Shown here: positions 55,087 to 64,000 of the stretch, one piece after another
Layout: every line of letters begins with the position of its first letter
Numbering within the stretch: position 1 is the first letter of the stretch
Assembly: GCA_047967505.1 (NCBI GenBank)
Contig: CM106538.1
Reading direction: 5' to 3' (one strand)
DNA from: Dipteris shenzhenensis
Lineage: Eukaryota > Polypodiophyta > Polypodiopsida > Gleicheniales
Length of the DNA stretch: 64,000 nucleotides
Translations under genes and position numbers: made by a program
Notes under the pieces: model-generated
Seen by the model: only the letters and a program-made list of their open reading frames with translations
What the model was told of the DNA's origin: nothing
Databases searched by the model: none

Positions 55087-55374
55087 TGTAATGAAGGGGG
55101 GAAATGGGCTAATTTAGAGGCCCTTTAGAGGGATTTTAGGTGGGACATGTGGAGGGACTATATAAGTCTCCATCCACCACTCATTGTAGCACCTTTGATG
55201 TGACATCTAATTCTATCTATTCCCTCGTCCTTCCTCCTACGTGCTGCCTACTCTCTCTCCCAATCTCTCTCTTCCTCTCCCTCTACCCCTTCCTCTCCTT
55301 CTTCCCCTTCATCTCTCTCCCTCCTACCAATTCTACTCCTTTCTCTAATTTGCCCTTCCCCCCCTTCGGTGCCA
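55087..55374 (+). repeat. 5' LTR of G8
   Basis: About 288 bp, TGTAATGAAGGGGGG...TGCCA, CT-rich in its second half. The inner end is less certain than the outer. No primer binding site is recognisable after it. Confidence 0.75.
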
Positions 55375-55889
55375 ACACCAACTCAACGTACTGTGCTTGC
55401 AGTTCAACCAACATAAAAACCTTGAACGTCGGCAAGTATCTTGTTGAGCTTTCAGCTCTCAAAACTACTGCAAGCTCCAATACGTGCAACAGACCAATAG
55501 GACCTGGCTTCAACGACTAGCCTCCCCTGGAAGTCATGAGCAGCTGACTCGAATGTGCAGCCCCCAGGTAGTCAAGCAGCTGACTCGAATCTGCAGCCCT
55601 CAACCTCATACCCGAATCAAGGGCTTCCGTTCGCTGCCATTGGTCTCTCCATCGCTGTTTGCCTTCCATCTGTTGTTGTCCATGAGCCATGTGAGCCCGT
55701 CCCCGAGCCCGTGAGCCAACCCTGCCATGACGCCTCACACCCATGCAGTCCACGCCTCACTCCCATGCAGCCTCGCCGTGACGCCGCCTCACCAATCTAC
55801 ATCGCCCTCGTTGCCGCCTCCCGTCACGACGCCTTCGTCGCCGGCCGTCACCCCGCCCTTGCAAACCTTAGCCTACAAGGTCTTGCAAA

Positions 55890-56110
55890 CTAACAGGTGT
55901 TAGTTAGGTTAGGGTTAGGTTAACCGATTGGGTTGGGTTAGTTAGGTGAGGTTAGGTTGGTAGGTCTTGTTACTTAGGTGGGGTTTAGTTAGTGGGTTAG
56001 GTTTAGGTTAATTTAGTTGGGCTAGGTTAGGTTGGTACTAACTAGTTAAGTTAGGTTAGCCTTAACAGTCCTAGGAGTCTTAGGTTAGTGCTGTCCTAAC
56101 AGTCCTAGGT
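55890..56110 (+). repeat. TTAGG-rich degenerate tract in the G8 leader
   Basis: A run of GTTAGGTT-type repeats (GTTAGGTTAGGGTTAGGTT near 55903). It resembles telomere-like sequence but the period is irregular. It lies in the leader (55375-56383), with no coding signature around it. Confidence 0.75.
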
Positions 56111-56383
56111 GACATAGGGACCCTCCCCCCCCGAAAAAAAAAACAAAATAAAATAAGAGGGAGGCAAAAATTCAAAAATTTCCAGCCTCTTTTAGGGGCT
56201 TTCCACAGCCCTATTTTGGCTCATTCGGGCCCTGTTTCGAAGCTTCTTCGACGACCTTTCTCTCGAGCCTCTCCATCGACCTTTTCGTGTTTCCACACAC
56301 TATCTTAGGTGCTCATTACAGCAGGGATTTGCTATCCATTTCTCTTTGCCTACATTCGAGCTTCTCTCCCCAGGGCCAGTCAC

Positions 56384-58200
56384 CATGCCACTGAAGCGTG
56401 CCCCTCGTAATATATTGCATGACAGTGATGAGGCTGCTCAGTATGAGCAACTGCCTGCCAAAGTGTCTGCATCCACCGGTGGAACAGAGGTTCCTACCAC
56501 TCAGCCTCTCTCTCCTGCATCTCGGGAAGCACAAGCAGCGCAAACATAGTTTTTGGATGCCCTCTCCTCTATGCTCTAGGGTGCTTTCTGCCAGATAGGA
56601 CGGGAGTTCAGCCAACAGCTTACCATAGCCATGGCTATGCAGGATACTGCTCTTGCTCAAATGGGACAACAGATCACATTTGCCATTGCTATGCAGGATA
56701 AGGGTAAGCAGCCCGCACCGCAGCATGGGGATCAATCAGATAGCCATGATGAGTTATTGGGCCCACGCAGAGGGTTTATGGCTGATGCACGCCGTGCCTA
56801 TGAGCATGTACCCCAGCATGGGGATTACACTGATTTGGGTGATGCTTTTTCTATGCCGCAGAGCACTTTCTTGACAGATACCAAGCCACCTTTTGGCTCA
56901 CAGTTTCCTGCTTCTACGCAGGCTGGGCCGTCTATACTGGGCTGACCTTTGGGTATGCAATTCATTCAGTACTGCACCCGTGAGCGTGCTTGGATCTAGT
57001 TTTGGGTTACAGGGCAGCTGGGAAAGAGGTCAGCCCTCTTCTCAAGCTTTTACCGCACTATCTTTTCAGAGGGATTCCTTTGGAAGGCAGACTCAGCCAG
57101 GGCTGCATGTTTCTATGGTTCCGTCAATGAACACCTTTAGTCAGACACAACCCTTGCATCAGGCTGGTGGTGCTCTTACGCAACATAATGCTGTAAATGG
57201 GCAGCAAGTGACCACATACGATATGCTCTCAGATGCCTTACGCTCTTACATAGCCTTGCCTGAGGAAGTGCGGGATGAGATGCCCCTTCCTCAGTATGTG
57301 AGCCTTAAGTGTGAGGATGCCCGACATTCTGGTGGGTACAATAAGCAGTATGCAGCCAAGGATGTGAAGGATAAGCTCTCGGTGCATAAGTTTAAAGGGG
57401 ACACTCGCACTCCCAATGAGTTGGAGGAGTGGCTCACGAAGCTGGAAGACTATTTTCGCTTCTACCCCATGTCTGAGGAGGAGCGCATCATTTTTGCAAG
57501 TATGCATATGTAGGACTATGCCCACACATGGTGGCGATACATGAGGGATTCGCCTCAGAGACCAACCACCTGGAGGGGTTTCAAAAATTGATGGTCACTA
57601 CATTCGTATTCCCATTCGTCTGGGATTGGCACTTGGCTGAATTCTATGCCTTGTGCGGACCGGTACGGTCCAAGAGTATTTGCAGCGCTTTTGGAGGCTT
57701 TCCTTGTTTGTGCAGGACATATCTGAAAAGGGGAAGCTGCTTCGTTTCATCCAGGGGTTAAGTCCTTCTCTGGCTGTAGATGTGAAGGCGCATAATCATC
57801 AAACTATTGAGAGGGAAGCCCAAGTGGTAGAGGTATTTGAGCTGAAATATTCCAGCGAGTATAAGAGTGGAACGGGCATCATACATGGTGCTGCAAATGA
57901 GGCTGAGAAGAAGCCTAAGATGGGTGATTAGCATGATAAAAAATTTGCAGCAGTGTTCTTTCCAAGGTTTCCTGCTGTTTCAGATAGTCAAATGCCCTAT
58001 GCCAGGCCATACATGCCATTAGATGCCAAGCCAGGGACTAAGCCTACTGCTAGAAATGAAAAATCAGAAATTAAGCAGTATACTAGGGCCATAATGGACA
58101 GCAAAAAAAGGCAAACTTATGCTTTAAGTGTGGGGAGAAATGGACCCCTGAGCATCGGGATGTTTGCAAGATGCGGAATACTGGCTCAGCCAAGCTCAAT
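56384..58200 (+). pseudogene. G8 gag with zinc knuckle
   Basis: Starts MPLKRAPRNILHDSDEAAQ at 56384. It has a Gln-rich N-terminal region with frame changes, then the gag core (DKLSVHKFKGDTRTPNELE, WLTKLEDYFRFYPMSEEER, a WWRYMRDS block), TVQEYLQRFWRLSLFVQDI and SPSLAVDVKAHNHQTI. A variant knuckle CFKCGEKWTPEHRDVC lies near 58117-58164. Five or more frame breaks make it a pseudogene. Confidence 0.82.
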
Positions 58201-58559
58201 ATGATCCTTGAAATCTCTTATGATGAGGATTTCGTTGATGCCACAGATTCATTCGATGCCTCTCATGATGAGACAACAAGAGCACATGATGCGGATTAGG
58301 CTTCTAACAATGGAGCCACGAAGGGGATTGATTTCCTCTTTGATCCAGGTGGTGCAACTGGTCATGATATCCATGATATGTCATCATTGGACATTCAGCC
58401 CACTCCTGGCATGCGAGGTCGTAGATCTACGTCTTTTCTTATGGAGCATCAAGTTGCTATGCCTTTTCTTGCACAAGAGGGTGCAAATGGAAAATGCTCC
58501 TGTGGACGAGGAGATCTATTGGGATACGCATCAAACAATTTATGCTATCTCTTTTCATG

Positions 58560-59682
58560 CCTTGATGGGGGCTAAAAGTGCTGAAACTATCAGATTGAAA
58601 GGGCAAATTAATGACATGATTGTTCACATGCTTGTGGACAGCAGTAGCACTCATAGTTTCATCAATTCTAAGACCTTACAGAGCGTGGGACTGATTGCTA
58701 TTGAGATTGATCATGGGCTGAGAGTAGAGGTGGCAAACGGATAGCATTTGGCCAGTAAATTTTGCTGCCAAAATGCAAGGATCAAGCTCTGTGAAGATTA
58801 TGATTTTGCTGGGGATCTGTTGGCATTGGATATGGGCCCAATCGATGCTGTCCTGGGCTGTGATTGGCTGAAATCCTTGGGCAAAATCAGCATGGACTTA
58901 AATGCCTTGTCACTCAGCTACCACCCACAGACGGATGGACTGTCAGAGAGGGGGAACAAATGGGTGGAGGAATACTTGAGGAACTTTTGTCATGATACAC
59001 AGAAGTCCTGGGATAAGTGGCTGGCTGTGGCTGAATTTTGCTACAACAGTACCAAACACCTTTCCATTGGCATGAGCCCTTTTGAAGCAATGTATGGATG
59101 CAAGGTTGGGGTTCAATGGCAGACATAGCTGTGAAAAATCAGCAAGCAAGGAGTGACTTGGAAAGAATGGATGCCCTTCTGCAATTGACTAAGAAGAATA
59201 TGCACGATGCCCAAGCCAAGCAAAAGAAGCATGCGGATGAATGCAGGAGGTATCTTTCTTTTGAAGAAGGGGATTATGTGCATTTACGCCTCCATAAGAA
59301 CCGTTATGCATCGCTGAAAGGTAACACCAATACGAAGCTTGCGCACAGGTATTATGGTCCCTACAAGATCATCCGCAAAGTTGGAGAGGTGGCATATGAG
59401 TTGGAGCTACCCAATACCTCCAAGATGCATAATGTTTTCCATGTGTCCTTGCTGAAGCTGCATGTAGGACAGCATGTCCAAGTTCTTCCTGAGCTACCAC
59501 CTATGGATGAGGAGGGTCACATCCTCTATGCCCCTGAGCACATCGTGGGTTTCAGAGACCATGTGCTCAGAAACAAGATCTAGGTAGAGTATCTTATCAA
59601 ATGGCAAGGTCTCCCTGAGGATGAAAATTCATGGCAGCCAGAAAGCATTGTCTACGACTACCCCTATCTCCTTCCGGGCTGA
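58560..59682 (+). pseudogene. G8 protease fused to integrase end and chromodomain
   Basis: Protease: HMLVDSSSTHSFINSKTL (DSS in place of D-S-G) and AVLGCDWLKSLGK. At about 58910 the same open frame passes directly into the integrase core end (SYHPQTDGLSERGNKW with the catalytic E, FCYNSTKH, SPFEAMYG). RT, RNase H and two of three integrase catalytic residues are deleted. A second frame gives the C-terminal barrel (HRYYGPYKIIRKVGEVAYE, HNVFHVSLLKLH), then, after a stop at 59581, the chromodomain (VEYLIKWQGLPEDENSWQ). Confidence 0.87.
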
Positions 59683-59760
59683 TCAGTAGTTGCTGTTTGC
59701 TGCACCATTGGACAGCCAGGATGTAAATTTTGTGGGCGAAATTCTATGGGAGGGGAAGGC

Positions 59761-60060
59761 TGTAATGAAGGGGGGAAATGGGCTACTTTAGAGGCCCTTT
59801 AGAGGGATTTTAGGTGGGACATGTGGAGGGACTATACAAATCTCCATCCACCACTCATTGTAGCACCTTTGATGTGACATCTAATCCTATCTACTCCGTC
59901 CTCCTTCCTCCTACGTGCTGCCTACTCTCTCCCAATCTCTCTCTATCTCTCTTCCTCTCTCTTCCTCTCCCTCTACCCCTTCATCTCCTTCTTCCCTTTC
60001 ATCTCTCTCCTTCCTACCAGTTCTACTCCTTTCTCTAATCTGCCCTCCCCCTTCATTGCA
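59761..60060 (+). repeat. 3' LTR of G8
   Basis: 300 bp, TGTAATGAAGG...CATTGCA, followed by the duplicated CTGCA. Confidence 0.87.
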
Positions 60061-60065
60061 CTGCA

Positions 60066-60450
60066 TTTATTTCGGAAGCTATACAAAGCTTTCAAACCTC
60101 CCAAAAGCCTCCTTTCCACACATGCATTCCATTTGTAGTTGTCTGTGAAATCCAGTCCTTGATATTTATATGTGTGGACTGCTTCCAGGGGCTCTCATTC
60201 AAAGGTGACATGGACTTGTTTATTAGGTGTGTTCCTCCGCCCATTTGCTGATTTTTTGCTCCAGAATAGTGCCATATAGCTTTGCCATGAGGGTGCTCAC
60301 CGTGCTTGTCGATAATTCTTTGCCATGTTGCCCCCCTTATGGATCGGTACGATCCTACTAAGGTGCCAATTTGATGGGAATCCTTCTTCTAGTGCCATAT
60401 TCTTAAGCTTGGTCAGCATTTTCTTTGTCTGTGTCAACCTTTTTGCTGCT
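60066..60450 (-). pseudogene. L3 reverse transcriptase fragment
   Basis: On the minus strand: QTKKMLTKLKNMALEEG, PSNWHLSRIVPIHKGGN, then LYGTILEQKISKWAEE, and after an internal deletion VHTYKYQGLDFTDNYKWN. These are the first RT blocks and the segment after the palm; the catalytic FADD region is missing. The frame continues into 55086 across G8. Confidence 0.75.
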
Positions 60451-60460
60451 TGCCCTTGTG

Positions 60461-60464
60461 TGTG

Positions 60465-60512
<48 letters not shown>
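60461..60512 (+). repeat. GA microsatellite
   Basis: About 25 GA units, followed by AAGAAAGAAAGAAAG. It separates L3 from the LINE tail L4. Confidence 0.92.
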
Positions 60513-60518
<6 letters not shown>

Positions 60519-60836
60519 AAGAAAGAAAGTTTATTAAAGTCTTCGGAAGACCGATGGGTCTATGAGGTTGTGAAAAACCTGGTACAAATGAGCTGTGGTA
60601 GTGGAGCTACTAAACGAGTATCCACACCAATGCAAAATGCACAAAATGCACAGAGGGAGAGAGAGAGAGAGATGTCCGCGGAAGGCCTCGCGGGCCTATG
60701 GGACAAAGTGCAAAACACACCAAAAGGGAAAAGAACTCTTACAAGGCAAAGGGCGTCTTAAGGCCCTTGCTGAGTACTATGCTGAAAAAAGAAAGAACAC
60801 AACCAAAAACTCTGAAATGGTCCACTGAAGGCCTTT
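60513..60836 (-). mobile_element. LINE 3' tail fragment L4
   Basis: On the minus strand it ends in TTTAATAAACTTTCTTTC. A similar segment (25154-25215, with AGACC-GGGTCTATG and AAAGAAAGAAAG blocks) follows the LINE ORF1 piece in C4, so both look like 3' ends of the same LINE family. No coding region. It abuts the C5 integrase. Confidence 0.5.
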
Positions 60837-61584
60837 CTCCCATGCCATGCCTCATAGGGAGTGATTGTCTTCAAAGCCTTTGTGGGAGCTCGATTTAAAA
60901 TATAGTTGGCACACGAGGCCTTCAAACCAAAACTTGTGAGGCAACTTCTTACTGGTAAGCATGCATCTATCCATCTCCATAAGAGTGCGATTCTTCCGCT
61001 CAGCTTTGCCATTATGTTGAGGTGTAAGCCTCACTGTAAGCTGATGCGTGATGCCTTTCTCCTTCAAGAATGCCTCAAACTCATGAGACATATACTCCCC
61101 CCCTCGATCTGTGCGAAGTGTCTACACCTTGAGTCATGTCTCATTCTCAACCATAGCCACAAAGTGTTTGAAATGCATAAACACTTCTGATTTTGCCTTG
61201 AGACCATAGACCCAAGTGTAGTTGGTGAAGTCATCTATGAATGTAACATAATAAAGATAACCCCCAAAAGCAGGTGTCCTCATGGGACCGCAGACATCAC
61301 TGTGAATAAGCTGTAATTTTCGTGTAGCTTTCATTGCATCATCCTTCTTGAAAGGGAATCTATGCATCTTGCCAAGGATGCAACCCTCACATACATGAGG
61401 AAGAGGTGACTCTAAAGGAGGCAATGCATCAACCATATCATGCCTTTGAAGTGTCAGTAAGCTCATGTGTCCATACTTGGCATGCCATAACTCCACATTC
61501 TGCATTGCAGAAGTGGGAGTGCTAACTAAAAATGCATGATCGGATCTTTTCTCATATAAATCAAGCTGAAAAAGACCTCGATAC
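60837..61584 (-). pseudogene. C5 GAG-pre-integrase and integrase
   Basis: From 61584: RGLFQLDLYEKRSDHAFLV, LWHAKYGHMSLLTLQRHD, VCEGCILGKMHRFPF, HSDVCGPM (first catalytic D), YYVTFIDDFTNYTWVYG; then a frame change (with the second D region TDRGGEYMS-like near 61105), EAFLKEKGITHQLTV, NGKAERKNRTLMEMDR (catalytic E) and ANYILNRAPTKALKTITPY. It ends at YEAWHGRK. Well conserved, with one or two frameshifts. In copia elements this integrase inserts the cDNA. Confidence 0.9.
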
Positions 61585-61902
61585 TGAAGGGACGATCGCA
61601 AAAGAGAGAGAGAGTGCAGGTAGCAAAGAGTCGTACGATAGTTTTGGCAGTCACGTCAAACTTAGATGATGAAAGGATACAAGTACAAGGTACGTCCTAG
61701 GTCCTAGGTGTCACATAGGACTAAGTGTCCTATGTGGCCTAAAAGGCACTAACACTACAAGTGCCTACACTTATGCCTACAAGGCACATACCATGGCCTA
61801 TAGGGCATCACTAGAACCATCTTCTGGTGGTTCTAGTGATGCCCTATAGGCACATACCATGGCCTATAAGGCATCACTAGAACCACAAGAAGATGGCCTA
61901 CA
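61585..61902 (-). repeat. 3' LTR of T2 with a foldback
   Basis: TGAAGGGACG...GGCCTACA. About 60 bases longer than its partner because of an inverted repeat, GGCATCACTAGAACCA / TGGTTCTAGTGATGCC, near 61804-61845. Confidence 0.9.
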
Positions 61903-62265
61903 AACCCCCCTCCATGGGATGGGCTGAAGTACTCTGGAAACGTCTCAGAATACCTGGTAGTTTCTGGTCATGGTGGCACATGTTCATCCAAAAGGATATA
62001 GCCACCTATGAATGTACAAGGGATGTCAGAGCCACGGGTGCTGAAGGAGACCTCGAAAAAGCTGCAGCAGGGTCTAGAAGTAGTCGCCTCTGTTGAAGCA
62101 GCAATAAGGTAGATTATGGCGACAAAAATGGCTTTGGAAGCCTTAGACAGCAGTTGAAGATCCTCGAACAGGCTGGAGATGTGACGACCAGCAGAGCAAC
62201 AGACTCCCAATGAGCAATGGAGGACTCAGGGGACTGAGGAGAGCGGGAAGACAAGAGCAATACCT

Positions 62266-62277
62266 GCTCTGATACCA
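62266..62277 (-). other. Primer binding site of T2 (tRNA-iMet type)
   Basis: The minus strand reads TGGTATCAGAGC, one base from the 5' LTR. Confidence 0.92.
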
Positions 62278-62278
62278 C

Positions 62279-62536
62279 TGAAGGGACGATCGCAAAAGAG
62301 AGAGAGAGTGCAGGTAGCAAAGAGTCGTACGATAGTTTTGGCAGTCACGTCAAACTTAGATGATGATACAAGGTACTTGTACCTAGACCTAGGACTAAGT
62401 GTCCTAGGTGTCACATAGGACTAAGTGTCCTATGTGGCCTAAAAGGCACTAATACTACAAGTGCCTACACTTATGCCTACAAGGCACATACCATGGCCTA
62501 TAGGGCATCACTAGAACCACCAGAAGATGGCCTACA
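62279..62536 (-). repeat. 5' LTR of T2
   Basis: 258-bp partner of 61585-61902, same ends, without the foldback. Confidence 0.9.
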
Positions 62537-63011
62537 GATACAAAGTGCCAGACGACATCAAAGCATAGTCAACAACAGGAATTTGTAGCAAAATGCGATA
62601 TGGGCTGTTTAGAGAACTATAAACCACTCTCCTCGCAATTTTCTTTGTCTTTGACTGCACACTTAGCATAACAAATACAACCTGAAATACTCCTCTATTA
62701 GGAGGGGACACTGAAAGCAAATTCTTCTTTATACCTGGCACCTAGAGTACATCTGAAATTCTGAAAGCTGTGCCATGAGTGGATGTGAGAATAATGTCTC
62801 CCACTCCACACATTGAATAAGAAGAATTATTTGCACAAGTCACCTTCTTTTTGGTAGGTGGAGGATGCAGAGATACAAAAAGACTGTTCTTGGAAGTGAT
62901 GTGCTTTGAAGCACCACTGTCAAAATACCAAGTATTCAGTGTCTCATTGACATTGAGAGAGCAAAGAAAATCTGCCAAAGAAAATCTGCCCACAGTGACA
63001 AATACTGTCAC
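62537..63011 (-). pseudogene. C5 protease
   Basis: From about 63011: a short leader peptide, WYFDSGASKHITSKN with an intact DSG active site, GVGDIILTSTHGTAF, then PGIKKNLLSVS and a stretch up to SSGTLY where T2 interrupts. It opens directly from the leader with no gag or zinc knuckle before it, so a deletion removed them. A small frame change lies at 62741. Confidence 0.82.
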
Positions 63012-63913
63012 AGCCTATCAAAGGCTCAAAATGCACCACAATGCTCTGCTGAATGCCCAAAAATCTGCAAATAGAATCTGCAAAAAGTGGCAAAAGTCTG
63101 TAAATTGACTCGTACTGAGTCCAGAAATGCTTGCAAACTTCCAAAATGCTCTTTTAACTGCCAAATTGTATCTACAATGCAAAAGCCCCAAATTTCTGCC
63201 AGAAATTGCACCTGAAAGGGACAAGTGAACTAAACGCCCCAAATTTTACAAATATATGCAAAAATTGCAAATGCCCCAAATTTTGTCTGCAAGATTGCAA
63301 GCAGAACAAAAAAACCCCAAATTTCTGGAGCAGGTTCTGCAACTTGACTGCAATGCGTGCAACAAGACAATTTGCCCCAAATGCGTTCTCAGATTGCAAG
63401 CCAAACAATGGCTATTTGTAAGAATGCCTGCCAAAGATCACCTGCAAGAATGCATGCAGAGAAAAGAACCTACACAGAAAGCTTGTACGGAAGAGCTATG
63501 GCGCTGCTGTACGGAAATCCATACACTGTATGGACGTACGGCGCTGGGCAGAAATAGTTGTGTGACTGTACGGCATTGGTACGGACAGAAGCGTACGGAC
63601 TGACAGTACGGCGCATGCAGGTACGGACTGAATGCGGGAGCTGTACGGTGTTGTTGTAGTTCACACGTGCGGCACAATCTGGTGCAGGTGTACGACCGGT
63701 ACGGGAAAATGGCGCACGAGCTATACGGGACGCCTACGCAGAGAGGTACGGATGGTGGCAGCGGCAAACAGTATGGATGATGGTACTGTTGTATGGATTG
63801 ATTGCGTGTAGTACGTCGGCGCGGGTACAGTACGGAACTATGCGGACAAGCTGGAGCTGAACTGGAAGATGGAGCTTGCGGGTTGGAAGCAGAAGGTCAG
63901 GCAAGGTGAACCT
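63012..63913 (-). other. C5 leader with TACGG array
   Basis: No coding similarity. 63012-63440 is built of degenerate TGCAAATGCCCCAAATTT-like repeats. 63486-63835 has 13 TACGG in about 350 bases, a motif also enriched in the C4 leader. Confidence 0.6.
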
Positions 63914-63925
63914 GCTTTGATACCA
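63914..63925 (-). other. Primer binding site of C5 (variant)
   Basis: The minus strand reads TGGTATCAAAGC, one change from the initiator-Met site, two bases from the LTR. Confidence 0.82.
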
Positions 63926-63927
63926 AA

Positions 63928-64000
63928 TGTCAGAAAACAAGAGAGCAAGAGTGTGCAAAATGGAGAGAGTGAGCTGAACGTAGTTCACTCCCCAAAGTGT
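63928..64000 (-). repeat. Start of the 5' LTR of C5 (continues beyond the window)
   Basis: Begins TGTCAGAAAAC on the plus strand, which is the CA end of the LTR on the minus strand. Only 73 bases are in view. Confidence 0.7.

Larger units (their letters stand above)
55087..60060 (+). mobile_element. Internally deleted gypsy element G8, nested in L3
   Basis: LTRs at 55087-55374 and 59761-60060 (TGTAATGAAGG start) flank gag, protease and the integrase end with chromodomain; RT, RNase H and the first part of integrase are deleted. The flanks have a perfect 5-bp duplication, CTGCA (55082-55086 and 60061-60065). A polypurine tract (GGGAGGGGAAGG) precedes the 3' LTR. A non-autonomous derivative of a chromovirus. 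Confidence 0.88.
54150..60450 (-). mobile_element. LINE L3, split by gypsy G8
   Basis: The minus strand reads RT fragment (60066-60450) and C-terminal domain (54150-55086). Gypsy G8 (55087-60060) lies between them, with CTGCA duplicated on both sides and the LINE frame resuming across it. The endonuclease, most RT and ORF1 are missing. Confidence 0.85.
61585..62536 (-). mobile_element. TRIM element T2, nested in C5
   Basis: 952 bp: LTRs of 318 bp (61585-61902) and 258 bp (62279-62536) flank only 376 bp of non-coding sequence with a primer binding site (62266-62277) and a polypurine tract (61905-61915). The flanks carry a perfect 5-bp duplication, GATAC (61580-61584 and 62537-62541), and the C5 frame resumes across it. 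This fits terminal-repeat retrotransposons in miniature. The polypurine region resembles copia C4. Confidence 0.92.
49948..64000 (+). other. Intron 3 of the SYP3-type gene (partial, over 14 kb)
   Basis: Begins with GTAATTG after exon 3. The first 900 bases look unique apart from a 96-bp tandem repeat. The rest is transposon sequence: G6, S3, G7, L3 with G8 inside, L4 and C5 with T2 inside. Stretches 51551-51989 and 53421-53717 have no feature I recognise. The acceptor is not in the window. Confidence 0.75.
60837..64000 (-). mobile_element. Ty1/copia element C5 (partial) carrying a TRIM
   Basis: The minus strand reads start of 5' LTR (63928 to window end), primer binding site, leader, protease, GAG-pre-integrase and integrase, truncated at 60837 by L4. 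Gag is missing between leader and protease. TRIM T2 is inserted at 61585-62536. Confidence 0.85.

Noticed and set aside
55903-55935. Interstitial telomere
   Set aside because: The period is irregular and the plant TTTAGGG unit is not repeated in tandem.
62266-62277. GCTCTGATACCA as part of a tRNA gene
   Set aside because: No cloverleaf surrounds it. It lies next to an LTR, like the same sequence at 6603 and 27185, so it is a primer binding site.

Overview
This window is nuclear DNA from a land plant with a large, retrotransposon-packed genome. Ty1/copia and Ty3/gypsy elements with tRNA-iMet-type primer binding sites, chromodomain gypsy elements and LINEs fill almost all of it, and the only host gene has very long introns. 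A fern or gymnosperm-like genome fits best; this is inference from architecture and no marker fixes the taxon.

The one host gene I recognise is the 5' part of a plus-strand Golgi Qa-SNARE gene of the syntaxin-5/SYP31-SYP32 type. Exon 1 is 8070-8316, exon 2 is 49432-49682 and exon 3 is 49775-49947. The three exons join with compatible phases and GT/AG borders. Intron 1 is about 41.1 kb, intron 2 is 92 bp, and intron 3 starts at 49948 and runs past the window end. The SNARE motif and membrane anchor are not in the window.

Upstream of the gene (1-6802) one defective copia element (C1) carries a second defective copia element (C2) inside its protease region. Intron 1 then holds in order: a plus-strand LINE (L1) with a solo LTR inside it; a copia 3' remnant (C3); a minus-strand gypsy element (G1) split by a 12-kb copia element (C4), an LTR (S2) and a plus-strand gypsy element (G2); a gypsy RT fragment (G3); a minus-strand gypsy element (G4) split by a plus-strand gypsy element (G5); and a LINE 3' fragment (L2) just before exon 2. 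C4 itself contains a gag-only LTR element (T1), a LINE ORF1 piece and internal tandem duplications.

Intron 3 holds a gypsy fragment broken head-to-head (G6), an LTR-like block (S3), a gypsy integrase piece (G7), a LINE (L3) split by an internally deleted chromodomain gypsy element (G8), a LINE tail (L4) and a copia element (C5) carrying a 952-bp TRIM (T2).

Several nestings are supported by target-site duplications and by host reading frames that resume across the insertion. Every element read here has frameshifts, stops or deletions; G2 is the nearest to complete. The most interesting signals are the SNARE gene stretched over this nest, an array of palindromic W-box-like TTGAC/GTCAA motifs in the G5 LTR, an ACGTGGC (ABRE/G-box-like) array in the G5 leader, TACGG-rich leaders in two copia elements, and a TRIM that looks derived from the C4 copia lineage.
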